A stretch of 63,012 bases of DNA from Nanobdellota archaeon. GTDB lineage: Archaea; Nanobdellota; Nanobdellia; Pacearchaeales; GW2011-AR1. Positions 14,570-23,694 of the stretch are shown piece after piece (the first letter of the stretch is position 1; the number at the start of each line of letters is the position of its first letter). The notes under the pieces were generated by a model, which was not told the DNA's origin, made no database searches, and saw nothing but the letters and a program-made list of their open reading frames with translations. The DNA lies in assembly GCA_022561055.1 (NCBI GenBank), contig JADFRY010000005.1, forward strand, positions 1 to 63,012. The letters run 5' to 3'. A program made the position numbers and the translations under genes.

Positions 14570-14768
14570 AATTTTAAGAGCAATAGTATATGAAACTTTA
14601 ATGTTTATAGTAGCAATGGCTATTACATGGATATACTTAGGAGACTTCGGAGACTCATTACTTTTAGTAATTATAATAACAATATTTAAAGTACCACTTT
14701 TTTATTATTATACTAAATACTGGGATAATTATATAAAATGGGTAAGAAAGGTTATAAAGAAGGAATAA
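14553..14768 (+). CDS. DUF2061-like membrane protein
   Basis: A 71-residue protein with two membrane segments (about 10-26 and 34-50), separated by a short YLGDFGDS turn, and an aromatic, basic end (YYTKYWDNYIKWV). This is the DUF2061 pattern of small bacterial and archaeal membrane proteins of unknown function. It overlaps both neighbours (17 and 31 bases). Confidence 0.65.
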   Translation: MPYIPKILRAIVYETLMFIVAMAITWIYLGDFGDSLLLVIIITIFKVPLFYYYTKYWDNYIKWVRKVIKKE

Positions 14769-15067
14769 AATTTGATAAAGATAAACTTAGATATGATTTG
14801 ATTGCACCTGAAGGAATAGAAGGTCTAGCAAAAGTTCTTACGTTTGGAATGAAAAAATATGACGAGCGTAATTGGGAAAAAGGTATGAAATGGGGGAGAG
14901 TTTTTGCGGCATTAATGAGACATTTATGGTCTTGGTGGAGAGGCAGTAAAGGTGATGAAGAGTCCAAATATTCACATTTAGATCATGCTGCATGTTGTAT
15001 ACATTTTCTTCAAACATATGAAAAGAGAAACATTGGAGAAGATGACAGACAAAGTATAAAAACATAA
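14738..15067 (+). CDS. dATP/dGTP diphosphohydrolase-like protein (DUF5664)
   Basis: A 109-residue protein with FDKDKLRYDLI..EGIEGLAKVLTFG.KKY..RNW.KG (about 10-45), then R(H)LW.WW.G, DEES....DHAACCIHFL (about 75-95). This is the compact all-alpha dNTP diphosphohydrolase-like family found in many phages, which acts on purine dNTPs. Probable role: adjusting nucleotide pools during replication. Confidence 0.75.
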   Translation: MGKKGYKEGIKFDKDKLRYDLIAPEGIEGLAKVLTFGMKKYDERNWEKGMKWGRVFAALMRHLWSWWRGSKGDEESKYSHLDHAACCIHFLQTYEKRNIGEDDRQSIKT

Positions 15068-15080
15068 AATATATAAACTA
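15065..15080 (+). promoter_or_regulatory. Archaeal TATA box
   Basis: TAAAATATATAAAC lies directly after the previous stop, 35-45 bases before the ATG at 15113. Confidence 0.6.
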
Positions 15081-15112
15081 TCAGTTATATATTATGATGA
15101 TAAAAATATATA

Positions 15113-15319
15113 ATGGTAGAGCAAAGAAAATTAAGAATTGGCAAAACTGCAAGACCTAATCAACAAGAAGTTCATGTTATTACTATTCCTCCAAGTATAT
15201 CTACTTTTTATAAAAATACTTATTTTAGTATTACGATGTCTGGAACAACAATCATTTTAACTTCTGGAACTAAAGTTATTGATATAGATAATTTAGATTT
15301 AGAAGATTATAGAATTTAA
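15113..15319 (+). CDS. Possible AbrB-like small regulator
   Basis: A 68-residue beta-rich protein. The pattern R..GK......VHVITIPPS....F ..... S.T.SGTTIILTSG vaguely fits an AbrB or SpoVT-like swapped barrel. It opens the glycan cluster and has its own TATA box, so a regulatory role is possible. The family call is weak. Confidence 0.45.
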   Translation: MVEQRKLRIGKTARPNQQEVHVITIPPSISTFYKNTYFSITMSGTTIILTSGTKVIDIDNLDLEDYRI

Positions 15320-15343
15320 GTAATACAATAAAATATAAAAAAG

Positions 15344-16645
15344 ATGGTAGACAAAAAAGTAATAACAATATTAAGTGACGCTCCAAATATTCCTACCGGT
15401 TACAGGGATCAATCTGTAATGTTAGCAGATTACTTAGTCAAACAAGGACATACAATACATTTTTTAGGAAATGCTTACCAAGGAACAACACTTGAAAGCT
15501 TTAAATTTATAGGTGAAGATCAACATAATTTTAAATTATATGGTCAAGGAAGATCACCTTATTTTGCAGACATTATTTCTCAACATTTAAAAGAAACTAA
15601 ATCTGATTATTTTATAATTCTACTTGATACTTTTATGTTGTTTGATGGTAAAGGACAACTTCCACATGGTTGGTTTTTAAATATAGATTGTTCTCCTGCA
15701 CAAACAATTTTCTGGTTTCCAAGCGACGGAGGTGGCGGAATGCCAATTGGATGTCATCAAATATTACAAAAAGTTGAACATCCTGTAGCTATGGCAAAAT
15801 ATGGACAAAAGCAAGTTAAAGATTATTATAATATAAACACTGTACATATTCCACATGGAACAGATAAAAATAGATTCTTTAAATTACCTGATGATCAAAG
15901 ACAAGCTTTAAGAGCAAAATATAACTTACAAGATAAATTTGTTATAGGAGTAGTCGCTCGAAATCAACCTAGAAAATTTTTAGATAGAACAATTAAAACA
16001 TTTCAAATATTAAAAAACGTAGTTAATAAAATACCAAATGCTGTTTTATTTTTACATTTAGATCCAAATGATCCAGCACAAGTATTTGACATGAAAAGAT
16101 TGATTGCTAAATTTAATCTGGAAAATAGAGTAGTTTTCTCAGGAATGGATGCAATGAAAGGATTTCCTCGAAGTGAAATGAATAATTTATATAATTTATT
16201 TGATGTATTTTTATTAACAACAAGCGGAGAAGGATTCGGAATACCAATTATCGAAGCAATGAGTTGTGAAATACCTGTCTTAGCAACAAATTATACAACA
16301 ACACCAGAATTAGTTATAGAGAATAAAGCAGGTTTAGGAATTAATTTAGTAGGGACAGATAAATTAACTGTTTTAGCTCCGACTGGACCGCTTGAAATGG
16401 AATCAAAATTATATGACGATCTAGTTGTAAACGGAACAATAACAGGAAGCTGGGAAGTTGAAAGAGGAATATGTGATGTTCAAGATGCAGCAAACAAATT
16501 AATTTATTTATATGAGCATCCAGAAGAAATGAAACAAATGGGAAAAAACGGAAGAAAAGCAATAGAAGAAAAATACTCTTTCGAAGATCATATTGGACCA
16601 GCCTTCGAACGTATTTTTAAATCGGAGGTAAAGAATGCCGTTTGA
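15344..16645 (+). CDS. GT4-type (GT-B) glycosyltransferase
   Basis: A 433-residue protein: N-terminal Rossmann domain starting [14 protein letters not shown] and a C-terminal glycosyltransferase group 1 domain with [13 protein letters not shown] (about 203-215), VFSGM and [11 protein letters not shown] (from about 297), the E-x7-E donor-binding motif. It would transfer a sugar from a nucleotide-sugar to a glycan or protein in the cytoplasm. First gene of the 15-37 kb sugar cluster; its end overlaps the HNH gene by 11 bases. Confidence 0.85.
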   Translation: MVDKKVITILSDAPNIPTGYRDQSVMLADYLVKQGHTIHFLGNAYQGTTLESFKFIGEDQHNFKLYGQGRSPYFADIISQHLKETKSDYFIILLDTFMLFDGKGQLPHGWFLNIDCSPAQTIFWFPSDGGGGMPIGCHQILQKVEHPVAMAKYGQKQVKDYYNINTVHIPHGTDKNRFFKLPDDQRQALRAKYNLQDKFVIGVVARNQPRKFLDRTIKTFQILKNVVNKIPNAVLFLHLDPNDPAQVFDMKRLIAKFNLENRVVFSGMDAMKGFPRSEMNNLYNLFDVFLLTTSGEGFGIPIIEAMSCEIPVLATNYTTTPELVIENKAGLGINLVGTDKLTVLAPTGPLEMESKLYDDLVVNGTITGSWEVERGICDVQDAANKLIYLYEHPEEMKQMGKNGRKAIEEKYSFEDHIGPAFERIFKSEVKNAV

Positions 16646-17129
16646 AAAAGGATATCAAGGAGGAATAAAGAACTTATGGCCTGGTGGTTGGAATAAGGGT
16701 ATTCCAAATCCATCTAAGACTAAGTTTAAGAATGGTCATACACCTTGGAATAAAGGTTTAACAAAAGAAATAGATAAAAGAATTGTTAATGGTGGAAGAG
16801 AAAAAGGATGTATTCCATGGAATAAAGGAAAAATTTTTATGGTAAGGGAAAATCATCCGAATTGGAAAGGAGGGATAACCCCAATCAATGTTAAAATTAG
16901 AAATTCTATAGAGTATAAAGAATGGAGATTAAATATATTTAGAAGAGATAATTTTACTTGTCAAGAATGTGGTATACGTGGGTCTAAGTCATATTTACAT
17001 GTTCACCATATTAAATCTTTTGCAAAATATCCAAAATTAATATTTGATCTAAATAATGGACAAACATTATGTATTGATTGTCATAAATTAACAGATACAT
17101 ATGCTAAGTTAGGAAGATTAATGAAATGA
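16635..17129 (+). CDS. HNH homing endonuclease with NUMOD3 repeats
   Basis: A 164-residue protein. The first half has three W/PWNKG repeats (about 19-22, 35-39, 57-60), typical of NUMOD3 DNA-binding modules. The C-terminal HNH domain has CQEC (about 113-116), HVHHI (about 128-132), N.Q.LC..CH. Inserted between a glycosyltransferase and a radical SAM gene, it is likely a mobile homing gene. Confidence 0.85.
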   Translation: MPFEKGYQGGIKNLWPGGWNKGIPNPSKTKFKNGHTPWNKGLTKEIDKRIVNGGREKGCIPWNKGKIFMVRENHPNWKGGITPINVKIRNSIEYKEWRLNIFRRDNFTCQECGIRGSKSYLHVHHIKSFAKYPKLIFDLNNGQTLCIDCHKLTDTYAKLGRLMK

Positions 17130-17389
17130 TATCAGTAAGAGCAGCTACATTAGATGGAAACTTTTTTAATGTTAAAGTTACTCCAGAAGATTACTTAGTA
17201 GTTAGAAAATTACTAGAAAGAGAAAGAACAAGAATTATTGATAAATTAAAAACTTATCATGTTGCAGGATTTATTAATAGTATATTCAGACCAAGAAATA
17301 AAGCAATGCAAAAAGAGTTAGATGAATTAGTATTAAAAAAAAGAGCATTAAAAAAATCAATCAATCAGATCAATCAGATATTCAAATGA
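17126..17389 (+). CDS. Hypothetical protein
   Basis: An 87-residue, basic, helical protein, overlapping both neighbours by 4 bases (ATGA). It has a coiled-coil-like C-terminus (about 60-87). No family is recognised. Confidence 0.5.
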   Translation: MISVRAATLDGNFFNVKVTPEDYLVVRKLLERERTRIIDKLKTYHVAGFINSIFRPRNKAMQKELDELVLKKRALKKSINQINQIFK

Positions 17390-18690
17390 AAACAATGGAA
17401 AATGTCCTTTTAATGAGTTGTAGAAGTCCTTACTTAGATGATGCTAAAGTTTATCCTCCACTTGGAATTCTTTATTTAAAAGCAGCAGTAGAACAAGAAC
17501 TACCTAGCGTAAATATAGATATAAGAGATGATTATGATTTAGATGATCCGAGTATATTTGAACCATATGATTTAATTGGAATAAGTGTAATGACTCCTCA
17601 AAGAGAAGAATCACTTAAAATATTAAATGCTGTTAAGACACATTATCCGGATAAGAAAGTAGCAATCGGAGGACCACATGCCCTTCATTATTTTAACGAT
17701 GTAATGAAAGAAAAATATGATTATGTTATTCCAAAAGATGGTCAACGAAGCTTAGTAAAAATACTGAAAGGAGAAGGGGATAGGATGGAATTTGATTCAA
17801 TGAATGCCGGTGAATGGGCAAATCAACCTAGACCAGACAGAACAAGTGATAAGGCTAGAGAATTTTTATTAAGTTATCATTATAATATAAAAGACAGAAA
17901 AGCAGGAACTATGTTAACAGCAACAGGATGTCCAATGGTTTGTACATTTTGTGAAGATGCAGGAACTACTGTAAGATGGTCACCTTTAGATAAATTAAAA
18001 AACGAGATGGACGACTTAATAGGTTTAGGATATAGTGGGGTTTATTTATTTGATGATTTATTTGCTATTAATATGAAGAAAGTCGAACCAATCGCTCATG
18101 AATTAAAGAAACGAGATTTAATCTATCGTTGCAACGGACAAGCAAACTTCTTTACTAAATGGGGAGATGATTTTGCTAAACTATTAGGAGAAACAGGATG
18201 TCAAGAAATAGCATTTGGTCATGAGACTGGAAGTCAAAAAATATTAGATAATATAAATAAAAAGACATTGATAGAACAAAATTATAGATCAGTTGAATAT
18301 GCAAAAAAGCATGGTATAAAAGTAAAATCATTTTTAATGATCGGACTTCCTGGTGAAACGATGGAAACAATAAGAGAAACAGAAAGATTCATACAAACTG
18401 CAGGAATGGATGATTTTCAATTAGCAATTTATTATCCATATAAAGGAACAAAAATTAGAGACGCGATTGATAGCGGATTAGATATACAAGACTTAACATT
18501 TGAAAAAGAAGGTTTAGGAGCTTATGGTCAAAAAGGAGGCAAAACTGAGAGTGTAGTAAGGACAAAAGCGTTGAGTAGTAGTGATTTACTAAGGATAAGA
18601 GATGAATTAGTAATGAAGTATCAACCAAAAAGTCATAAAATGATGTGGTTTCATGATACTCATCTTACCTCAGAATCAGAATATGAATAA
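17386..18690 (+). CDS. B12-binding radical SAM enzyme
   Basis: A 434-residue protein. The N-terminal cobalamin-binding domain (about 5-130; YPPLGILYLKA, DLIGISVMT, VAIGGPH) lacks the DxHxxG motif, as many radical SAM relatives do. The radical SAM core starts at about 170 with C182-x3-C186-x2-C189 (CPMVCTFC), which binds the 4Fe-4S cluster, followed by GVYLFDD, CQEIAFGHETGS and VKSFLMIGLPGET. It probably methylates or rearranges a carbon on a sugar or lipid precursor of the cluster. It overlaps the reductase gene by 8 bases. Confidence 0.85.
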   Translation: MKTMENVLLMSCRSPYLDDAKVYPPLGILYLKAAVEQELPSVNIDIRDDYDLDDPSIFEPYDLIGISVMTPQREESLKILNAVKTHYPDKKVAIGGPHALHYFNDVMKEKYDYVIPKDGQRSLVKILKGEGDRMEFDSMNAGEWANQPRPDRTSDKAREFLLSYHYNIKDRKAGTMLTATGCPMVCTFCEDAGTTVRWSPLDKLKNEMDDLIGLGYSGVYLFDDLFAINMKKVEPIAHELKKRDLIYRCNGQANFFTKWGDDFAKLLGETGCQEIAFGHETGSQKILDNINKKTLIEQNYRSVEYAKKHGIKVKSFLMIGLPGETMETIRETERFIQTAGMDDFQLAIYYPYKGTKIRDAIDSGLDIQDLTFEKEGLGAYGQKGGKTESVVRTKALSSSDLLRIRDELVMKYQPKSHKMMWFHDTHLTSESEYE

Positions 18691-19297
18691 GGTTTTAGAC
18701 ATCAAGGATTTAACAGATTCAACATATGTAATATATTTAGAGAAAAATATAGATTTTAAACCAGGACAATATATTACTATAGGAATAGATGGATATATGA
18801 GAGAATACTCTCTTTATAATTCACCTGAAGAAAATCATTTAGAACTTTTAGTTAAACAAATACAAAACGGAAAACTAACAACTAGACTGAGAAAAAGTAT
18901 AGGTCAAGAGTTAATTGTTATGGGACCTCTCGGAGAGTTTATTATTGAAGAAAATGATTTAAATAAACCTTTTACTTTTATAGCAACAGGGACTGGTATA
19001 TCTCCGTTTAGAAGTTTTGTAAAATCATATGATTTAGATTATCAAGTTATACATGGAATAAGATATGCAAATGAAAATTATGGAATTGAATCTTTTGATT
19101 CAGATAAACATATACTTTGTGTATCAAGAGGAGAAGGTAAATTTAAAGGAAGAGTAACAGATTATATAAAATCAATTAAATTAAATCCAGAAGGAATGTA
19201 TTATTTATGTGGAAACGCAGAGATGATAAGTGAAGTTGGTGAAATATTAGAAGAAAAGGTTCCTTTGGAAAATATAAGAAATGAGGTATTTTTTTAA
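18683..19297 (+). CDS. FNR-type flavin reductase (NAD(P)H-dependent electron transfer)
   Basis: The start at 18683 overlaps the radical SAM stop; an in-frame ATG at 18653 lies inside that gene. The 204-residue product has the FAD motif REYSLYNSP (about 45-53), LGEF, the nucleotide motif GTGISPFRSF (about 102-111), YLCGNAEMI (about 173-181) and ends with EVFF, all standard for ferredoxin reductase-like proteins. No 2Fe-2S cysteines are seen. It likely supplies electrons to the radical SAM/B12 enzyme encoded just before. Confidence 0.85.
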   Translation: MNKVLDIKDLTDSTYVIYLEKNIDFKPGQYITIGIDGYMREYSLYNSPEENHLELLVKQIQNGKLTTRLRKSIGQELIVMGPLGEFIIEENDLNKPFTFIATGTGISPFRSFVKSYDLDYQVIHGIRYANENYGIESFDSDKHILCVSRGEGKFKGRVTDYIKSIKLNPEGMYYLCGNAEMISEVGEILEEKVPLENIRNEVFF

Positions 19298-19325
19298 TAT
19301 TTGAAAGGAGGATTAAAAGTATTAG

Positions 19326-19547
19326 ATGACAAAAATAATATTTAATAAAGCGTATAAACCTATATTTAATAGAAAAGTAATACCAGAGGGATCAACTGGA
19401 GAAATAAACCCAACACCAACTGGATATTATTCTAGTATTAATATAGATAGTAAAATTTATATCATTCCAACTGAAAAAATTCATGTAATGAAAAAAGAAG
19501 GATTAGTAACAATAGTATGTGATGAAGGAGAAGAATGGGGTGATTAA
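19326..19547 (+). CDS. Hypothetical protein
   Basis: A 73-residue, beta-rich protein (SH3-like impression). A GAAAGGAGG site lies 15-20 bases upstream. No family is recognised. Confidence 0.5.
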   Translation: MTKIIFNKAYKPIFNRKVIPEGSTGEINPTPTGYYSSINIDSKIYIIPTEKIHVMKKEGLVTIVCDEGEEWGD

Positions 19548-19551
19548 TCAT

Positions 19552-20073
19552 ATGAAAATAACTATAAGAGATACTAAAAAACGAGTAGGACCAGGAAACA
19601 ACTTCTTTAAAAAAGAGAATGTTAAGTTAGGTAAAGAAATAATTATGAAGATTGATAAAATAAATGGTGAATGGACTTGTGCTGAAATTATGTTACCAAG
19701 ACTAGGATATGGAACTTATAGTTGTGAACTAGAAAAACCAATGTTTTTACCTAAAGGAATAGTCTTTGGATTCTTTTTATATAGAAACGATCAAAACGAA
19801 GTTGATATAGAATTTACTAGATGGAATAAATTCTTTTCAAAAAATGCTCAATTTGTTATTCAAGATGGACCAAAACAAAGATTCTGGAATTTTAGAAGAC
19901 ATAATAAATTGAAGATAGAATGGTATTTGTCATGGGTTAAATTTACTTTAAATGGAAAAACATGGAAGATATGGGGAAATTTTGATCTAGGAACACTTCA
20001 TATTAATCTTTGGATATATGGTAAACCCAAAAAAACTCAAGTAAAAATAAGGAATTTAAAATGGACAAAATAG
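19552..20073 (+). CDS. GH16-like concanavalin-type protein
   Basis: The start at 19552 follows a GGGGTGATT site; an in-frame ATG at 19519 lies in the previous gene. The 173-residue product has GYGTYSCELEKP (about 57-68), GFFLYRNDQNEVDIEF (about 78-93) and several W-rich strands. NEVDIEF resembles the E-x-D-x-E catalytic motif of glycoside hydrolase family 16, with the first Glu at about 89, Asp 91 and Glu 93. It lacks a signal peptide. It could hydrolyse or bind glycan made by this cluster. Confidence 0.6.
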   Translation: MKITIRDTKKRVGPGNNFFKKENVKLGKEIIMKIDKINGEWTCAEIMLPRLGYGTYSCELEKPMFLPKGIVFGFFLYRNDQNEVDIEFTRWNKFFSKNAQFVIQDGPKQRFWNFRRHNKLKIEWYLSWVKFTLNGKTWKIWGNFDLGTLHINLWIYGKPKKTQVKIRNLKWTK

Positions 20074-20810
20074 TAATTGCTGGAGTCATGGGACAGAATT
20101 GTCTAAAATTTCTACCTATGTGTTTAGAAAGTTTAAAAACAGCAGATATAATAATTTATATTGATGGAGGAAGTGAAGATGGTTCTATTGAATACGCAAA
20201 AGAAAAAGGATGTGAAATTATAGAAAATGAATATGATCAAAAAGACAAGACAATGAATGGTAAACAACGTAATGTTTTTCTAAATTATCTAAAGATAAAA
20301 TATCTAAATGATTGGTGTATTTTTTTAGATGCTGACGAAGTTTTAGAAGATTATGGTATACAAAAATTAAAAAATACTATAACACAATTAAACAATAAAG
20401 AAGCTGTTTTATCTCCTAGAATACATCACTTTATAGGAGATTTAGGACACGAAGACTGGACAAAAGATATACATTTTGTTCCAAATAGATTTTTTAAAAT
20501 AATTAACGAACTTGAATATACAGAAGTAGAACATTCTGTATTACAACTTAAAGCAAAAATTTTAAATGAAAAAGAAGAAATTCCACAAACTGTAATTGGA
20601 ACAGTAGATGTTCATATTTGGCATCTAAGAGAATGTCAAGGAATCTTTGAAACAAATAGGAAGTTTAATTGGAATACACAAAAGTCAAACATACATAGTG
20701 AAACTCAGTTAAGACAGTGGAATAGAGATATGCTATTTGGTAATTATCCAAGGAAGAGAGTACACTATGATCAAATACCAACACCAATTAAACAGAGGTT
20801 TGATATATGA
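20061..20810 (+). CDS. GT2-type (GT-A) glycosyltransferase
   Basis: A 249-residue protein with an N-terminal GT-A domain: IVIAGVMGQNC, YIDGGSEDGSIEYAKEKG and the DxD-like FLDADEVLED (about 90-99). This resembles the beta-1,4-glucosyltransferase/WaaE type of family 2. It overlaps neighbours by 13 and 4 bases. Acceptor unknown. Confidence 0.8.
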   Translation: MDKIVIAGVMGQNCLKFLPMCLESLKTADIIIYIDGGSEDGSIEYAKEKGCEIIENEYDQKDKTMNGKQRNVFLNYLKIKYLNDWCIFLDADEVLEDYGIQKLKNTITQLNNKEAVLSPRIHHFIGDLGHEDWTKDIHFVPNRFFKIINELEYTEVEHSVLQLKAKILNEKEEIPQTVIGTVDVHIWHLRECQGIFETNRKFNWNTQKSNIHSETQLRQWNRDMLFGNYPRKRVHYDQIPTPIKQRFDI

Positions 20811-21067
20811 AAATATTATGTATTTGTAAAGCTGGGAATGTAAGAAGTGTAGCAATGGCTCAATATATTAGAGATTCAACATCTCATGAAGCAATTGCAA
20901 TCGGAATTGATACATGTAGTATTGAAACGTTTGATATGTTACTTGAGTGGGCAGATCATAATATAGATATGAGATATTATTTTGAGGATTATTGGCATGA
21001 TCCTAGACATCCAGTATTAAAAAAGAAGGTAAAAGAAATATGGAAATTAGAGGAAAAGCTCCTTTAA
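20807..21067 (+). CDS. Short low-molecular-weight phosphatase-like protein
   Basis: An 86-residue protein. CICKAGNVRSVAMA (4-17) fits the C-x5-R phosphate loop of low-molecular-weight tyrosine phosphatases (C6 and R12, with C4 nearby). The fold is truncated compared with the usual 140-150 residues and the typical DP loop is replaced by DPRHPV (about 65-70). It directly precedes the sugar kinase and might be a sugar phosphatase. It overlaps the next gene by 28 bases. Confidence 0.6.
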   Translation: MKILCICKAGNVRSVAMAQYIRDSTSHEAIAIGIDTCSIETFDMLLEWADHNIDMRYYFEDYWHDPRHPVLKKKVKEIWKLEEKLL

Positions 21068-21975
21068 GAATTGGCCTAGCTGGAGGAGGCACCGATTTAG
21101 AGTATATATTTGAAAAATATGGCGGAGCTGTCGTAAATATAACAATAGATAAGTTTTGTCATATGAGTATAAAAATAAGAGACGATAATAAGATATTTGT
21201 AAATGGATATGAAGAACGTCCTTTTATATTAAAAAAGATATTAGAAAATTATGAAGTACCTTTTGGATTTGATCTTATTTATTATAACGATATTCAACCA
21301 GGAAGTGGATTAGGTAATTCATCAAGTTTTGTAGTATTATTTTTAAAAATAATAGACGATCTACAAAATAAAGTAGTAGATGATTTTGAAACAATTAAAC
21401 AAGCTCATCAGATAGAATTACATATAAAAGAAGGTGGTTGGCAAGATCAATACGCTACAACATTCGGAGGTATAAACTTTATAGAATTTAATAAAGAAAA
21501 AAGAATATATCCTCTTAATTTAAGATATAGATTCTTATGTGAATTAAATGAACATCTATTACTTGTTGATATTTATGGGCAAAAACAGCAAGATATTCAT
21601 AAAGAGTTAAGAGAGTATTCTGAGACACATAATGATGAAATGGAAAAAACTGCTAAGATAAAAGACTTAGCCTTTAGAATGAGAGACTGTTTGCTTAATC
21701 AAAGAATAGATGAGATAGGAAAAATCTTACATGAAAATTGGGAACTAAAAAGAAATAAATTCACTTCAAACAAAAACATTGATTCTTTATATAAAATGGC
21801 TAGATTAAATGGTGCTATTGGAGGGAAAATATGTGGATCTGGCCAAGCAGGACATTTCTTATTTTTTTGTAAACCTAAAGACAGAAATAATCTAATAAAT
21901 AAAATCGAATCAGAAGGATATAAGACTGTACCTTTTAATTTCGCAAAACAAGGAGCAGAAACATGGCGAATATAG
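21040..21975 (+). CDS. GHMP sugar kinase (heptose 7-phosphate kinase-like)
   Basis: A 311-residue protein: GKAPLRIGLAGGGTDL (5-20) is the N-terminal signature of HddA-type kinases, PGSGLGNSSSF (about 87-97) is the ATP loop, and KICGSGQAGHF (about 262-272) is the C-terminal glycine motif. HddA phosphorylates D-glycero-D-manno-heptose 7-phosphate at C1; related kinases act on fucose or other sugars. Next to a cytidylyltransferase it implies synthesis of a nucleotide-activated sugar. Confidence 0.8.
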   Translation: MEIRGKAPLRIGLAGGGTDLEYIFEKYGGAVVNITIDKFCHMSIKIRDDNKIFVNGYEERPFILKKILENYEVPFGFDLIYYNDIQPGSGLGNSSSFVVLFLKIIDDLQNKVVDDFETIKQAHQIELHIKEGGWQDQYATTFGGINFIEFNKEKRIYPLNLRYRFLCELNEHLLLVDIYGQKQQDIHKELREYSETHNDEMEKTAKIKDLAFRMRDCLLNQRIDEIGKILHENWELKRNKFTSNKNIDSLYKMARLNGAIGGKICGSGQAGHFLFFCKPKDRNNLINKIESEGYKTVPFNFAKQGAETWRI

Positions 21976-22382
21976 TTTTTGTATCAGGATGTTTTAATCT
22001 CTTACATCCAGGACATGTTTATTTTTTAAATAAAGCTAAAGAATTTGGAGATATATTAGTAGTAGCTATAGCTGATGATAATATAACTAAACATAAAAGA
22101 GTTCCAATAATAAATCATAAACAAAGGAAGTACATGATAAAGAATCTAAAATGTGTAGATTATGTAATCAGTGAAGAAAATGAAATGCCTCCTGAAAATA
22201 TTAAAACAATTGTTAAAAACTTACTTCCAGATATTTGGGTAACTATTGAAGATAATCCTAATTTAGCATCATATCAAAAGATAGCTAGAGAGAATAATAT
22301 AGAGTTTATTATTTTAGAAAGAAATAACGAAGGAATATTTAATATTAGTACTACAGAAATTATTGAAAGATTGTCATTATAA
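21963..22382 (+). CDS. Cytidylyltransferase-like nucleotidyltransferase (RfaE-C/TagD type)
   Basis: A 139-residue protein with GCFNLLHPGH (9-18, the HxGH nucleotide site), KHKRVPI..... R (about 43-58) and the C-terminal ISTTEI motif (about 128-133). Such enzymes couple CTP or ATP to a sugar- or polyol-phosphate. It overlaps the kinase gene by 13 bases, so the two likely act in sequence. Confidence 0.8.
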   Translation: MANIVFVSGCFNLLHPGHVYFLNKAKEFGDILVVAIADDNITKHKRVPIINHKQRKYMIKNLKCVDYVISEENEMPPENIKTIVKNLLPDIWVTIEDNPNLASYQKIARENNIEFIILERNNEGIFNISTTEIIERLSL

Positions 22383-22432
22383 AATGACTATAAACGTTTA
22401 AGTAGTCTATTATATTTTAAAACGAAAAGAGA

Positions 22433-22612
22433 ATGAGAGATCAAAAGAGGATTAAACGTATTTTGAAAAGATTAGAAAAACTTTGGAATGAACATCCAGA
22501 TTTAAGATTTGGTCAATTTTTAATTAACTTAGCGATAGTTGAAGATACTTATCCAGTTTGGTCTAATGAAGATGATGGATTAGAAGAATATTTAAAAAAT
22601 TTTAAATGGTAA
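22433..22612 (+). CDS. Small conserved phage-type protein
   Basis: A 59-residue protein with RIKRILKRLEKLWNEHPDLRFGQFLINL, split here as RIKRILKRLEKLW (6-18) and HPDLRFGQFLINL (20-32). The same pattern occurs widely in small bacterial and phage proteins of unknown function. A weak TATA-like ACTATAAACG lies upstream at about 22386. Confidence 0.55.
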   Translation: MRDQKRIKRILKRLEKLWNEHPDLRFGQFLINLAIVEDTYPVWSNEDDGLEEYLKNFKW

Positions 22613-22616
22613 CTAA

Positions 22617-22877
22617 ATGTTAGCTGAAATAAACACATTCGATTTTAATAATGCAAAAGATATGGTAGAGCACAAAAGAAAAGCACTCGTTAAAGTTGAT
22701 AACATAGAATCAGCACAAGAACTTAGTCCCATGAACATGCAAATGGATCAAGAAAAATATGATAAAATATTTCCAGAAAAAGTGTTTGCTATTAAACTTT
22801 TATCTGGAACAACTTTTTTGATAGATAAAAATGAATACAATGATATTAGAAAATTTGGAGGATTAAATGGTAACTAA
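22617..22877 (+). CDS. Hypothetical protein
   Basis: An 86-residue protein, mixed alpha/beta. It overlaps the E1-alpha-like gene by 11 bases. No family is recognised. Confidence 0.5.
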   Translation: MLAEINTFDFNNAKDMVEHKRKALVKVDNIESAQELSPMNMQMDQEKYDKIFPEKVFAIKLLSGTTFLIDKNEYNDIRKFGGLNGN

Positions 22878-23541
22878 ACAAGAACTTATTGATTTCGAGA
22901 AATGGACTGTTGCTACATTTAATGATGGAAAATTAAAGAGTCCAGTTCATTTATCTGGTTCTATTGATGGAAATTTAGAACATTATTTGATTAGTTATTT
23001 TAAACAAATTAAAAAAACTGATTGGGTTGCAACAACTTATCGTTCTCATTATCATGCTCTCTTAAAGGGAGTCCCGCCAGAGAAATTAAAAAAATGGATA
23101 CTTGATAATAAATCAATTCATTTTATGGATAAAAAATACAAAATGTTTAGTAGTGCAATAGTTGGAGGAACACTCTCTATAGCGTTAGGTATTGCTATAT
23201 CTCTGAAGATGAGAAAAAGTACAGATAAAGTATATTGTTTTATTGGAGATATGACAAATATGAGTGGAACATTCCATGAAGTATTTAAATATTCAATAAA
23301 TCATAAACTACCAATCAAATTTCTTGTAGAATGTAATTACTTAAGCACAGATACTCCTACTTCTGAAGTATGGGGAATTACTGATGAATTATTAGAAAAA
23401 CATTATCAAACGATGAATTGGAAATATCCAGATTATTTTGATTATGTTATTTATAAAAGAAAATATCCACATTATGGAACAGGAAAATTCATCTCTAAAC
23501 TTTGGGAAGATACAGATGAAACAAAAGGGAAGGGATTTTAA
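22867..23541 (+). CDS. TPP-dependent enzyme, E1-alpha-like subunit
   Basis: A 224-residue protein. TTYRSHYHALLKGV (about 56-69) and the thiamine diphosphate motif G127-D128-M ... N157 (GDMTNMSG to LVECN) match alpha subunits of 2-oxoacid dehydrogenase E1 and related two-subunit transketolase-like enzymes. At 224 residues it is much shorter than true E1-alpha (about 330-360). With the beta-like gene at 23681 it may form a heterotetramer that makes C-C bonds on a sugar precursor. Confidence 0.75.
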   Translation: MVTKQELIDFEKWTVATFNDGKLKSPVHLSGSIDGNLEHYLISYFKQIKKTDWVATTYRSHYHALLKGVPPEKLKKWILDNKSIHFMDKKYKMFSSAIVGGTLSIALGIAISLKMRKSTDKVYCFIGDMTNMSGTFHEVFKYSINHKLPIKFLVECNYLSTDTPTSEVWGITDELLEKHYQTMNWKYPDYFDYVIYKRKYPHYGTGKFISKLWEDTDETKGKGF

Positions 23542-23694
23542 ATGAATTTAGATGTAAAAAATTTAAAAGAAATAAAAGATATAATGGAATTTGCAAAGTG
23601 GATAAGAGAAAAGCCAGTAGAATGGAAACAATTTAAAACAGATGTAAAGTTTTTATTTGAAGAAATGGGAAAGTGTTTAGATGACTTATCTTGA
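23542..23694 (+). CDS. Small hypothetical protein
   Basis: A 50-residue helical ORF between the two TPP-enzyme genes, starting one base after the first and overlapping the second by 14. It might be a subunit bridge or unrelated. Confidence 0.45.
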   Translation: MNLDVKNLKEIKDIMEFAKWIREKPVEWKQFKTDVKFLFEEMGKCLDDLS

